Origin: Ascaphus truei | Lineage: Eukaryota; Chordata; Amphibia; Anura; Ascaphidae | DNA: 64,000 bases | NCBI GenBank assembly: GCA_036426205.1 | Contig: CM071568.1 | Location: 38,523,818 to 38,587,817, forward strand | Reading direction: 5' to 3' | Shown: piece by piece, positions 53,642-64,000 of the stretch | Position numbering within the stretch: position 1 is the stretch's first letter | Layout of the letters: each line of letters opens with the position of its first letter | Position numbers and translations under genes: made by a program | The notes under the pieces: model-generated | The model's database searches: none | The model's input: the letters and a program-made list of their open reading frames with translations, nothing else | Told to the model about the DNA's origin: nothing

Positions 53642-55278
53642 CAGTTAGGTCTGGAAATAATTGGACACTGATACAAGTTTTGTTATTTGTTCATTCAAGT
53701 TACAGTTAAATAATGAATATGGGCCTAAAGTGCAGTCTATCAGCTTTAATTTGAGAGTATTCACATCCAAATTGGAGGAACGGTTTAGGAATTACATCTC
53801 TTTAATATGTAGCCCCCTCTTTTTCAAGGGACCAAAAGTAATTTGACAATTGACTCAAAAGCTGTTTCATGGACAGGTGAGGGCTATTCCTTCGTTATTT
53901 CATCATCCATTAAGCAGGAAAAAGGTCTGGAGTTGATTCCAGGTGTGGCATTCACATTTGGAAGCTGTTGCTCTGAACCCACAACATGTGGTCAAAGGAG
54001 CTCTCAATGCAAGTGAAACAGGGCATCCTTAGGCTGCAACAAAAAAAGAAAATCCATCAGAGAGATAGCAGGAACATTAGGATTGACCAAATCCACAGTT
54101 TGGTACATTCTGAGAAAAAAAGAACACACTGGTGAGGTCTGCAACACAAAAAGGCCTGAACGTCCACGGAAGACAACAGTGGTGGATGATCGTAGGATCC
54201 TTTCCATGTTAAAGAAAAACCCCTTCACAACATCCAGCCAAGTGAAGAACACTCTCCAGGAGGTAGGCATATCATTATCCAAGTCTACCATAAAGAGAAG
54301 ATTTCACGACAGCAAATACAGAGGATTCACCACAAGGTGCAAACCATTCATAAGCCTCAAGAATAGAAAGGCCAGATTAGACTTTGCCAAACAATATCTA
54401 AAAAAGCCAGCCTAGTTCTGGAATAGCATTCTTTGGACAGATGAAACTAAGATCAATCTGTACCAGAATGATGGGAAGAAAAAAGTATGGAGAAGGCTTG
54501 GAACGGTTTATGATCCGAAGCATACCACATCATCTGTAAAACACGGTGGAGGCAGTGTGATGGCATGGGCATTCATGACTTACAATGGCACTGGGTCACT
54601 AGTGTTTATTGATGATGTGACAGAAGACAGAAGCAGCCGGATAAATTCTGAAGTGTATAGGGATATATTGTCTGCTCAGATTCAGCCAAATTCAGTGAAG
54701 TTTATTGGACGGCGCTTCACTTTACAGATGGACAATGACCCAAAACATAATGCGAAAGCAACCCAGGAGTTTTTTAAGGCAAAGAAGTGGAATATTCTGC
54801 AATGGCCGAGTCAATCACCTGATCTCAACCCGATTGAGCATGCATTTCACTTGCTGAAGACCAAACGTAAGGCAGAAAGACCCACAAACAAACAACAACT
54901 GAAGACAGCTGCAGTAAAGGCCTGGCAAAGCATCACAAAGGTGGAAACCCAGCGTTTGGTGATGTCCATGCGTTCCAGACTTCAAGCAGTCATTGCCTGC
55001 AAACGATTCTTGACAAAGTATTAAAAATGAACATTTTATTTATGATTGTGTTAATTTGTCCAATTACATTTGAGCCCCTGAAATAAGGGGACTGTGTATG
55101 AAAATGGTTGTAATTCCTAATCATTTCATACGACATTTTTGTTCAACCCCTTGAATTAAAGCTGAAAATCTGCACTTCTATTGCATCTCGGTTGTTTCAT
55201 TTCAAATCCATTGTGGTGGCGTGCAGAGCCAAAATTATGAAAATTGGGTCAGTGTCCAATTATTTCCGGACCTAACTG
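53642..55278 (+). mobile_element. Tc1-type transposon, 1637 bp, almost complete
   Basis: The ends CAGTTAGGTCTGGAAATAAT and (reverse complement of the right end) CAGTTAGGTCCGGAAATAAT differ at one position in 20. TA target duplications lie at 53640-53641 and 55279-55280. The only gene is the transposase relic at 53986-55024. A poly(A)-like region follows it. The size matches autonomous Tc1 elements of fish and frogs. Confidence 0.93.
53986..55024 (+). pseudogene. Tc1 transposase, one stop and one frameshift from intact
   Basis: ATG at 53986 opens MWSKELSMQVKQGILRLQ; a one-base shift in the A-run near 54040 moves into the main frame, which continues to 55024. Features: a paired-like HTH pair (STVWYILRKK.., ..SKSTIKRRF..), a GRPR-like hook (RPERPRKTT), and a DD34E catalytic core with D in ILWTDETKI, D in LQMDNDPKHN and E in DLNPIEHAF, exactly 34 residues between the second D and E. 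A TAG stop at 54413-54415 (after ..QYLKKPA) interrupts the protein before the first D. Nuclear cut-and-paste enzyme for TA targets, now inactive as written. Confidence 0.9.
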
Positions 55279-55280
55279 TA

Positions 55281-56039
55281 TATGCTACATATAAACCAAA
55301 CTTGGGAGTGCAAAATGCAGAACCAATCCAGCGCTGAGATGATTGTATTATTTTAAAGTCTTTGCATTATTTTAGTCATTGTTTAATTCTTATTTTCATC
55401 CCTTTTTTTTTTGCAGGTTTCAACATGTTCCTGTAAGAAAAACATCCTGTGATAATGTGTCTGTTTCTCTTTCTTGCTGTCTGTTTTATAATTTTGAATG
55501 AAAAATGATTGTGAGATTGTTATTTAGAGAATAGATGCATGAATTACATTACCTTTCGGTATCTCTGGATGTGTTTCCTATGTGAACATGTTGTTGACGA
55601 TCATCAGCTTGCCAAACCTGCATAACAAAGATTAAAATAAATTACTGTATAAAAAACAGTATTATTCAATAAATTCATTTTTTAGTCATCGGTTTCAATC
55701 ATTGATAAGTCCAGGCCACAGAAATCTTATGCCATAAAAGTATATTGATTGTGTCTTTCACAGTTGTGAATTGTGCAGCAGTGCATTATTTTCTCTGACC
55801 TACAGTTGGAGATGCTGCTGCTGCTGCTGCTCACATCTGGAACATAATAAATTCATGGGATTATTGCTATACTATACAGTACTGTATGTCTGTTGTGGCA
55901 TGTCAGTAATTCACCTGATGAGTACAAGACAGCTAAATGTTTTAATGCATTCTTCTTTCACTATCTCTTGAGGACTTCCACGTTGACCGGAACAATCATA
56001 AATAAAAAGAAGACAGAACTTCACTAAATGGGGGAGACC
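55281..56039. other. AT-rich DNA, nothing recognised
   Basis: No gene. A (GCT)n run (55813-55830) and poly-T (55405) are the only simple repeats. Confidence 0.55.
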
Positions 56040-56862
56040 AGGCGCTTACCTTTAGTATCAGATAATGATGACACCAATAAATGTGGTTACTCTCTTTTGT
56101 TGCAGAGTTTTTCTTACGGTCCCTTCTGCTTCAACCCCTAGAAGGGATAATCCGAAGCCCTTATTGGAAACGTGAGAACAAATAGAGTAGGGGGAGCGAG
56201 GGATCAGTAGACATACATCAATAAAATCAACGGCGATAAATCATGCATAAAGTAAACCCAATGCAGTGGGGTTGGGACAGGAACTATAAGATAATAATAT
56301 ACAGTAGAATATTATAGATACTTACACGGCCGTGTGTAAGTACAATCCAAAGAACGTATCTTTGTGACGGAATATTGACCCCTCCACAAATGAGTGCAGG
56401 GGGATCTTAGAAGGTATCTATATACTAATGCAAATACTCACACGGCCCAGTGTGAGTGAGGGTGCAGGGCAGATGTCTTTAAGGTGGAGTCAGTCTGTCC
56501 AGGGTGGTTGCGGGTCAATTACATCAGGTTTTGCCAATGTAGGGCTATAGCTGATCTGTACTCCTCTCTTGCTTATACTCAGCAGTGTGACTCTCCGATT
56601 CAGCGGTGTGTGGGGATAAGTGAGGCACAGTCTTAGCAGTATGCAATAAAAGGTATTTATTGTGTATAAAACAATACTGTCACACTCACATCAATAAAAT
56701 AATATCCCCTTGCTCCTCCGTGTGGTTCAATCTACAGTAGCAGTAATCCGCTCCGGCCCCGCGTCCGGGGTGCAGATAGCTGGAACTAATCCGCCCGGCT
56801 GCAGATGCTGCTGAAGGGACTTTCTACGGAAGCCTCCGTGGGTCAAAACAGGAACAGGTTTC

Positions 56863-56902
56863 GAGCAACACGTTTCGCCGATTGGACGGCTTCCTCAGGC
56901 TC
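56863..56902 (-). ncRNA. Hammerhead-like motif, copy 5 (linked to Penelope ORF)
   Basis: The minus strand reads GAGCC-TGAGGAAGCC-GTCCAATC-GGCGAAACGTGTT-GCTC: core CTGAGGA, GCC/GGC stem, GAAAC core, self-complementary ACGT, and outer GAGC/GCTC pairing. It lies about 870 bp downstream of the Penelope stop codon on the same strand, with TATAAAA 31-37 nt upstream. Penelope-like elements are known to carry hammerhead ribozymes in their terminal repeats. Confidence 0.5.
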
Positions 56903-56932
56903 ATAAAATGACGTATGGTGGGTCCCATGAGC

Positions 56933-56939
56933 TTTTATA
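56933..56939 (-). promoter_or_regulatory. TATA box of the Penelope-type repeat
   Basis: TATAAAAGCTC on the minus strand. The expected start site about 30 nt downstream falls at the beginning of the hammerhead-like motif. Confidence 0.5.
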
Positions 56940-57544
56940 GACCCACCTAGCTGATTAATTAATTAGCTTGTAATGTTTGCACACTTGCCTGCAATATGCA
57001 CCATTCACTTGGTGCTGATTCTCAATCTCATAGCCAGTTTCACGTACCATTGCTGATGTGTCCGTTTAATACAGGGTTTAATAGCTTTCAATGCTACTCA
57101 CTCCTATCGACTGCACCCTTTTGCCTTGCAATGTTTAACTTCATTGATTTAACCCTCTAGGTTCCGTTACACTAGTTAGTGGTTCATAATGGTCCCAATA
57201 ATTTTTAAACATATTTTTAAAATTAAAAGATGGTTCCCCTTCGTCATCTAAGTTCATTCAAACGTATTAATAACATTTTAGGCGTATGGTTTATACAATA
57301 AATTTAAAAAATAATTTTATACAATCACCTTAAAACCTCACACATATTCTATTTCTTTGTGTTTTTTAAAAACAGTTTTATAACATTGGTAAATAGTATC
57401 TTTCCCTTAAATCCATATCTGGCTAGTGATAGGATTTAATCCATGTTTCTTACTAGGACCTAATTGACTAAAAAATTGTATCATAAACCCATTAAAATTA
57501 AGTAATTCATTTAATAGATAACTCTAATAATGAAAGAAATAAGT

Positions 57545-57665
57545 AGAAAATTTGGAAGAAAAGGGAATGGAGGAAAAGGAGGGGAGGGGGTGGGAAGGAA
57601 GGGAGTGGGGAGGGGGGGGGAGGGGGGAGGAGATGGGGTGACAGAGGAGGGAGGTGGGAAACAAA
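57545..57665. repeat. Purine-rich tract (GGGGA/GGGA)n
   Basis: GGAGGGGAGGGGGTGGGAAG-type sequence, almost pure purine on the + strand, within the 3' untranslated part of the Penelope element. Confidence 0.85.
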
Positions 57666-57773
57666 AGAAAACATTAGTATATAAATATAATAAAATGTAT
57701 TTAAAATTGTAATTAATCTAAGTGATAGAACCAAACTAGATCTACATCCCAATGTCGCGAGTGTCATCCCGGC

Positions 57774-59510
57774 TTAAACAAACGCCAAAATATCCAAATC
57801 GACATTCAGGCCCTTCGGTTCTAGAGTTTTAAGTTGGTATATCCAAAATGTTTCTCTTTGTCTCAATCGTTTAAGCCTATCTCCACCTCTCCAATTTTCG
57901 TTGACTAGCTCTATTCCTCTGTAAAGCAAGCCAGATGGATCTCCCCCATGTGCCTGATTGAAGTGTACAGGTACACTGTGAGTTGTAAGGCCTCTTCTGA
58001 TATTGCCTATGTGCTCCAGTATGCGGACTCTGAGACTTCTTGAGGTCCGTCCCACATACTGGAGTCCACACGGGCATTCAAGCAAATACACCACGAATGT
58101 GGTCCTACAGTTGATAAAATGTTTAGTTTTAAAAACTTCCTTAGTGACGTTCGAGCTGAAACCTAGTGTCTCCTTCCCCGCATGCTTGCAGGCCTTGCAA
58201 TCAAAACATTTAAAAAAAACAATCGGTTTTGGTAACCAGCTTACTATCTGTATTTTATCTTCTTTTCTGAATGTGCTTGGAACTAGCTTACTTTTAATAT
58301 TGTCCGCTTTCTTAAAAATGACCCTGGGTACCTCTGGTAAGTGCTCCTTTAAAATGGCATCCTTACACAGAACATGCCAATGTTCCGTTAATTTTTTTTT
58401 AATCTTATGAGCCTCGTCATTGAACTTTGTAACAAAGGGTACTATATAATCTGCTTTCTCTTTCTTTTGTTTGGGCACCAGCAGCTCATCCTTACTTAGT
58501 TGTGCTGCTCTAGAGAAAGCATTTTGGATTATATCTGTTTTATAATTTCTTTCTTCAAACTTTGTTTTCAGAATGCCTGCCTGCTCCTCAAATGTCTCCA
58601 AGTCCGAGCAATTGCATCTAATGCGTCGGAATTGCCCGTATGGTATATTATTAAGCCATTTTTGGTGGTGGCAACTATTGTTTAGGAGAAAATTGTTAGC
58701 ATCAACTTCCTTGAAAAATGTTTTAGTTTTTATTGTATTTTCTTCGATGTATATTGTTAGATCAAGGAAGTTGATGCTATCAGTGCTTGTCGCCGACGTG
58801 AATGTGAGGTTTACCTTATTCTTGTTAATGTGCTCTAGAAAGAGATCGAGATCTTCATTGCTTCCTTCCCAGATGATGAGCACATCATCGATATATCTCT
58901 TCCACAGGACCAGATTTGCTCCAAAGGGATTGCCAGCCCAAACATTTTGTTCCTCCCAATGTGCCATAAAAATGTTGGCATAGCTAGGAGCAAATCTGGT
59001 CCCCATTGCGGTGCCACACTTTTGCAGGAACATTGACCCATCAAACCAGAACAGATTGTGTGTTAGAATAAATTCTATTCCTTCAATTAAAAAACGTTTC
59101 TGGTCTTGTGGGATCAAAGGGTCGTTTTCAAGGGCTGTCGCTACCGCTGTACATCCGTCTATATGCCTTATAGAAGTGTACAATGAAGTGACGTCATAGG
59201 TTACTAACCTGTAATTCTCCCGCCACTGTATAGTGGATAGGATATTAAGAACCTGTAGCGTGTCCCTTAGGTATGATTTCGCATTGGTGGCATATTTCTG
59301 CAGATACAGGTCTACGTTCCCCAGAGAAGTTTTGGGTAAGGGACCCTATGCCCGAAATAATGGGCCTCCCCGGAGGTTGCTGGCGATTTTTGTGAATCTT
59401 GGGCAGGAAGTAAAAAACCGGTCTGATCGGATCGGTTTTTAACAAGTAGGAGAACTCCTTCTCGCCCAAGAACTTCACTAAACCTTTAATGATATTAAGA
59501 AGACATATAA
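57774..59510 (-). pseudogene. Penelope-like protein: reverse transcriptase + GIY-YIG endonuclease
   Basis: Minus strand: pre-RT EKEFSYLLKTDPIRPVFYFL PKIHK, PPGRPIISGIGSL; a one-base frameshift near 59,335; then the RT palm with DVTSLYTSIRH (motif A), CGTAMGTRFAPSYANIFMAH (B), LWKRYIDDVLIIWEG (C, catalytic DD) and INFLDLTIYIEE (D); the linker YGQFRRIRCNCSD; Cys-rich CFDCKACKH; and a GIY-YIG nuclease VVYLLECPCGLQYVGRTSRS with R, H, HF..H and the catalytic Glu in LRQRETFWIYQL. It ends ..LDILAFV. Reading frame open for 469+ codons after the shift. The enzyme would nick DNA and copy element RNA, related in RT fold to telomerase. 5' end missing and one frameshift, so inactive as given but young. 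Confidence 0.9.
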
Positions 59511-59880
59511 GTTAAAGATTCAACAAGAGATGTTGTGTTGTGTAAATCATGTGTTGAGGCACTGGCAGGCTGCTAGTCTCTTTTTAAGTAACTGACTATG
59601 TTGTACACTATGGGAAGAGGATATTACTATGAATGGGATACAAGAGGAGGGATTTTCCCTTTTCACCTCCCCCTCTATTGATCACTTTAGTATGCGCCTC
59701 TGGGTGGTTTCCACTGACCACGCATGCTCCATAGCATGGTGACATCATCCATAGATACGTATGTACGGAGTAACACACTGGCCAGTATTCTAACATCATT
59801 GATGGATGTCAACAACACGTGTTCGTCACGATCACCGATCGTGGTGGCACCTGGGCTCTAGGTAATTACTGTAAGTTTAA
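59511..59880. other. Unassigned DNA
   Basis: No gene recognised between the truncated Penelope 5' end and the next TATA/hairpin block. Confidence 0.5.
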
Positions 59881-59961
59881 TATAAATACTCACTTGTTTG
59901 TAAGGTATCTTAAACCATATATCTCTGATAAAGGCTGCTGTGAGAGCCAAAACGTCGGTCA
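59881..59961 (+). ncRNA. TATA box plus hammerhead-like motif, copy 6
   Basis: TATAAATA (59881-59888) precedes CTCTGATAAA-GGCT-GCTGTGAG-AGCC-AAAACGTCGGTC (59923-59960). The GGCT/AGCC stem is perfect, ACGT is self-complementary, and GTC would be the canonical cleavage triplet of a hammerhead. The G of the GAA core is A here. Orientation is opposite to the Penelope element on its left. A poly-A (59970-59983) follows. Confidence 0.5.
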
Positions 59962-60051
59962 TTTATGGCTGAAAAAAAAAAAAATTCATGAAAATCCAGA
60001 GTCCCCTTTCTTCTTTTGCTACAACTCTGACGCACTGCATGGTGTCAAATA

Positions 60052-60840
60052 CTGTTACATAGTTACATAGTTACAAAGTAGATGAGGTTGAAAAAAGACT
60101 TCCGTCCATCAAGTTCAACCTATGCTAAATTTAGACAACAGATACTTTATCCTATATTTATACTTATTGATCCAGAGGAAGGCAAACAAAAAACCTCATT
60201 AAGGGGAAAAATTAATTCCTTCCTGACCATACCCATGTATACTTATTTGGTATATCCCTGCATACCTTTCCCATCTAAAAAGATGTCCAACCTTTTTGTG
60301 AACAAATCTATTGTATCTGCCATCACAGTCTCCATAGGTAACGAATTCCACATTTTAACTGCCCTTACTGTAAAGAACCCTTTCGTTTGTTGCTGTTGAA
60401 ATTTCCTTTCCTCCAACCTTAAGGGATGGCCCCGAGAGCTTTGTACTGCCCGTGGGATGAATAGTTCTTTTGAAAGCTCCTTGTATTGTCCCTGAATATA
60501 TTTGTATATAGTTATTAAATCCCCTCTTAGAAGCCTCTTTTCTAATGTAAATAAATCTAATTTAGCTAGCCTCTCCTCATAAGTTAGAATGTCCATTCCC
60601 TTTATCAATTTGGTGGCTCTTCCCTGCACTCTCTCTAGTTCCATAATGTCTTTTCTTAGGATTAAAATCTGCCTTTCCAAAGTTGAAGGTCTTTGTTGAA
60701 CCCAAGTAATCTGTTTTTTGATCATTTATTTCAAATGAGACCATGTTATGATCACTGTTACCCAAATGTTCCAGGACTTGAATATTTGTTATTACTTCTA
60801 CATTGTTTGATATGACCATTGTTTGATGTTCTCCCCTCTG
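60052..60840 (-). mobile_element. CR1 fragment with large internal deletion
   Basis: The plus strand starts with the reverse complement of a CR1 3' end (GTTACATAGTTACATAGTTA, then GTCCATCAAGTTCAACCTAT). The minus-strand frame reads ILRKDIMELERVQGRATKLI, YEERLAKLDLFTLEKRLLRG, FFTVRAVKMWNSLP. At about 60,660 it jumps directly to the endonuclease part (EHLGNSDHNMVSFEIN.., STKTFNFGKADFN), so roughly 1.6-1.7 kb covering the RT is missing. Confidence 0.85.
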
Positions 60841-61500
60841 TCTCCAAATAAATTAGGGAGACATGCCTTTTCTGAAAAAGGAGCTCACCTGTGATACCTG
60901 AATTCAGGTTTCAATTCTTAGTGCCTGTTTTGATGAGTTTTAATATACTGAGCATTCTTTGTTTTCTAGAGCAGGCTTTAGCCCACCTCTCCAGCAGTGC
61001 AAGATATTTGTAACACTTTCCTGTTTACGATCATTTGTTGCCAATATTCCCAGCAATTTGAGCTGCAAACTGTAACAATAGATAATGTTACCTTAGTATA
61101 TAAGAATACATTGTAGCTGCGGAGTTAAACTGACTGAAGAATTGATTGAAATTGAAAGGCAGCCATTTAGTGAATCCTAGGAAGCAGGATCTTTGTTGGT
61201 AAATCACAGGAGAACGAATCGATCGACATTTTAGTTAATTAGTTGTCAATAAAAGTAATCAAAGACTGTATGTATTAAAACAAAAAAGAAAAATACACAT
61301 TTCAGTCATTGGGTTGGTGCCTTAATAAGCTTATCAACTCTATATAGTTCGTATGAAAATCCTTTTAGGAAGTTTGGGATGGGACTCATTTAAATATACT
61401 TTGCATAGTCCTTAGCATATTTCCCTGCCAGGTACCTCAGGTGTGCTACTTTTTCAGTACAGGCATGTCTCTCTAATTTATTTGGAGGAATGGGGATATA
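60841..61500. other. AT-rich DNA, nothing recognised
   Basis: No gene or named repeat seen. Confidence 0.55.
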
Positions 61501-62110
61501 CTGTGTAGCGGGGTACCCATTACCTCCCCGAAGAAGGGGGAGCTGCCCTGCATCAGGCCTCTGGTGCCCCGGGTGATCCACGAGGCCTCCATCGGATCGG
61601 GGGAAGTTGCGGTGGCCATCTTGGAATGGCACCGCAAGTAACCAAGTGAACTACAACTCCCAGAAGTCTCGGGTGAGGATAGGTCACATGGGCCGTCCCA
61701 GCCAATTAGTAGTGAGCGGCCATTTTGTGGATCCCGATCTCCTCCACAGGACTAGGAGCCAGCGTGGTTAGTCCTGATAGAGCAAGCAAGGAGGACGGAC
61801 GTGTCCAGGGAGCAACTAAGCCTCTGGACTAGGCCAGAACTTTGCTCCTAGGCCCCAGTTATGCCCCAATCCTGTTTTAGTGCAGTATTGTAGGGAAGGC
61901 CCTAGACAGGGACTCTTCCCTCTTAGAGATCCCCAACGCATGCCACTGCGCCGTCGGACGGATGTGCACGCGGCAAGCTGCGGCCTTCGGACGAGACTGC
62001 TGGAGACCACCACCTATAAGGCGTGAGGGGAATTTTGCAGACCCCACATCGTGGGACCACGGATGTGGCTATGTTAACAGAGGAACCCCCTAATTCCCTG
62101 GTTATAGACT
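61501..62110. other. GC-rich block, unassigned
   Basis: It begins GTGTAGCGGGGTACCCATTA, similar to the start of the block at 27815. Frames are open on the minus strand but have no protein signature. It may be an unrecognised LTR or transposon interior. Confidence 0.4.
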
Positions 62111-62128
62111 TGAGGGTGTCCATCGTGC

Positions 62129-62388
62129 ACATGAGTAAAATACACAGTCCAGTAGATGGTAGATGATCAAAGCTCTGTGTTGCCACACCAGTAGTTTAGG
62201 AGATTGGGGAGGGTGCTGTATTCGTGTAGATCGGTCCCGCGATGTAAAACAAATTAACAAGTCCACATATTTACAGGTGAGACTCCTCCTCTGGCTCTCC
62301 TCCTGGGATCTGAGCCTCAGATCTACTGATGTGGCAACACAGAGCTTTGATCGTCTACCATCTACTGGACTGTGTATTTTACTCATGT
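62129..62388. repeat. Palindrome with 66-bp arms (64/66 identical)
   Basis: Arm 1 (62129-62194) starts ACATGAGTAAAATACACAGT; arm 2 (62323-62388) is its reverse complement apart from two substitutions. A 128-bp spacer separates them, with AGATCTGAG-type words. No known family. Confidence 0.9.
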
Positions 62389-64000
62389 AAGTTACTACAT
62401 GAAACTTGCATTATTATTGTATTTTCTAATACATACCTCTTTACATTGGTGCGCTCCTGTGCTTTTTTTCTCTTCATGGTTGGTCCACTGACGGAGTTCT
62501 TCTGCGGTGGACATTAGTGGAGGAGGGATATACCTCCACGCAACAGGAGCTGTTAGAGGAGGGAGCAGATCTACTTTAAGATTAATTTAGGAAGCATGAG
62601 CGCGGATTGAAAACCATCTGACTGGTTTCTGTAAGAGAGTTAAAAAACAGTACAGTGGACACTCCCCTACACAATATATATTATATATAACAGTTTCGGT
62701 ATTAGAAATATCCATCCCTAACCTCACACATGCCATCCCAAGTCTCTGATTGCCTCATATGGAGATTCTTTCTCTCTGTCTTTCTCTCTGTTTGAATGAA
62801 TCAATCCGGATTTTTAAGTATGCAAACCACATGTGAATTTTAGTGTGCAGGACGGATTTCGTGACTGCGATAATCGGGTTTCAAAATTGTCTGCAATGCA
62901 TTTTTCCTGCTACCATTATAATGAAACGGCATTCCATTTTGCAATGTTGAGCTTTCATCAATTCCCGTATTTGCCCCCATCCTGATCTCCTTTCCAATAT
63001 TTTAGACAACATAAGGTTACAAAGAGAGATGGCCAAAACTGTAGCTGAAGTTCATAACTACAGTAGGTGACAAATGTAGTGAAAATCTTCCCAAAAATTC
63101 CGCTAAGCATTACAAGTCCACGTGCAAGGTGACGTGGCCGGTAATATGTGCCATTTTTGCTAAATACTGGTAAAAAGTTAAATTCATGTGAAATTGACAA
63201 CATTATGATTAATTCCTGTAAAAATACTGATGAAATTCTGTAAAAGTTTACAAAATTGGTGAAATTGACAAAATTGGTGAAATGTGTAGTGAGTTGAATA
63301 TGAATGAGTTTCTGGAAAAATGTTCGCAAAACAACTACAGTATAATTGCTGAGAACATTTCAAGACATTTGGACATCTGTATTTACAATACTGAATGCCC
63401 AGGGATAGCAGAGCAACGCAAAAATTCAATACAGCTATGTAACTACTAGGCTGCAAAACGTGACAGGAAACATACGCATAAATCACAGCCATTTTTTATT
63501 ATTTCCTGCAATCTAGTTCAGAAGAGACTACATTCTTAAAAATGCAAACAGTACTGTATTTGTTTATCTTGGCAACATTGAAGTAATAGTTTTGCAAAAC
63601 TTGGCTTAGAAGTTGAAATTGCAGATGAAATTGTTTTAAAGCCTACGAAAAATAAACTTGGATATGGGCTAATTTTGTTATAAGGCTTTTAAGGTTTTAA
63701 TTGGGTTCAGTTGTTATGTCTGCCAAGCACTAACAGAAAGTGCTGCATTTTAACCCCTTCTGTGGTGGGCGATGAAGGGTTTAATGAATAAAACAATCAT
63801 TCCATTTCAATGCCATAACAGGTCTTGTTTGCCATGCGAAAACAATACCCGTTTCCTGAAATGGGTTTTAGTGAAACAAATGAATGAGATCACGAGACTG
63901 AGACCTAATGAAAGTGAAAAGATATCTCCATATGTGATCATAGTTTTTTTTTTACACCATTCCACAAATGCAGCTAAATCACTGCTAACTATGTGCTACT
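62389..64000. other. Unassigned AT-rich DNA
   Basis: A Penelope-type end word TTGGTGCGCTCCTGTGCTTT lies at about 62446. GTGGACATTAGTGGAGGAG and CAGATCTACTTTAAG follow. From 62,600 to the end I see no gene or named repeat. Short AAATTGGTGAAATTGACAAA repetition near 63250. Confidence 0.5.

Larger units (their letters stand above)
56040..59510 (-). mobile_element. Penelope-like element 1 (RT + GIY-YIG, with promoter-bearing repeat)
   Basis: On the minus strand the coding part (59510-57774) is followed by about 0.8 kb of AT-rich DNA, then TATAAAA (56939-56933), a hammerhead-like motif (56902-56863), GC-rich sequence, a TTTTATTGCATACTG/AATAAAT region (about 56650) and an end AAGCGCCTGGTCTCCCCCAT (about 56057). 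The TATA-motif-end block resembles the solo block at 51530-50880. Penelope elements keep promoter-containing terminal repeats that are often joined head to tail, and a repeat downstream of the ORF fits a tandem partial copy. The 5' end is truncated at about 59,510. Confidence 0.8.

Noticed and set aside
58003..58983. Plus-strand frames of 135-136 codons over the Penelope element
   Set aside because: Antisense shadows of the RT/endonuclease gene; no conserved motifs on that strand.

Overview
The window looks like non-coding, transposon-dominated DNA from a vertebrate nuclear genome, most likely an amphibian (probably a frog). This is an inference from the repeat families: CR1 and L2 LINEs, Penelope-like elements with GIY-YIG endonuclease, PIF/Harbinger, Tc1/mariner, hAT and foldback MITEs, a MIR-like tRNA SINE and solo LTRs, all in AT-rich DNA with CA/CT microsatellites. 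No bacterial operons, CRISPR arrays, rRNA or functional tRNA genes are visible. Only two reading frames look intact: a single-exon forkhead-domain gene at 40800-41468 (+) and a two-exon Harbinger transposase at 46011-44700 (-).

Layout. 1-12.7 kb: AT-rich DNA with a GC-rich candidate TIR element (0.8-1.8 kb), a solo LTR (6.7-7.6 kb), a TA-flanked MITE (8.2-8.5 kb), and two clusters of palindromic foldback repeats (3.7-5.8 and 9.4-11.9 kb) that carry four copies of a small acidic exon-like block. 12.7-14.9 kb: a TA-flanked TIR element swollen by a 1.5 kb CT/CA microsatellite. 15.4-24 kb: non-autonomous Penelope-type sequence, then a long CR1 LINE (esterase-like ORF1, LTR insertion, endonuclease and RT) with a 2.75 kb direct duplication full of single-base indels that looks like an assembly artefact. 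25.2-25.9 kb: an inverted CR1 piece. 29.9-34.7 kb: a decayed Penelope element between 0.5-0.6 kb inverted repeats. 37.4-38.9 kb: hAT MITE, L2 fragment and Penelope fragment. 40.7-47.3 kb: forkhead gene, SINE, Harbinger transposase. 48.9-50.8 kb: hAT-like TIR element, again full of microsatellite. 50.9-51.5 kb: non-autonomous Penelope-type element. 53.6-55.3 kb: nearly intact Tc1 element. 56-59.5 kb: the best Penelope element (RT plus GIY-YIG). 60-60.8 kb: internally deleted CR1. 62.1-62.4 kb: a 66-bp-arm palindrome. The rest to 64 kb is unrecognised AT-rich DNA.

The most interesting signals are these. (1) A recurring hairpin motif of the form TGANRAA - stem - (G/A)AAACG, found at five or six places, in several cases just downstream of a TATA box and once directly downstream of the Penelope ORF. 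It looks like a hammerhead-ribozyme relative in a promoter-carrying terminal repeat. (2) The orphan forkhead ORF with an altered recognition helix, convergent with the intact Harbinger transposase. (3) The in-frame-conserved acidic mini-exon inside the foldback repeats. Everything was read by eye. Family calls rest on motif recognition, and element ends marked approximate are approximate.
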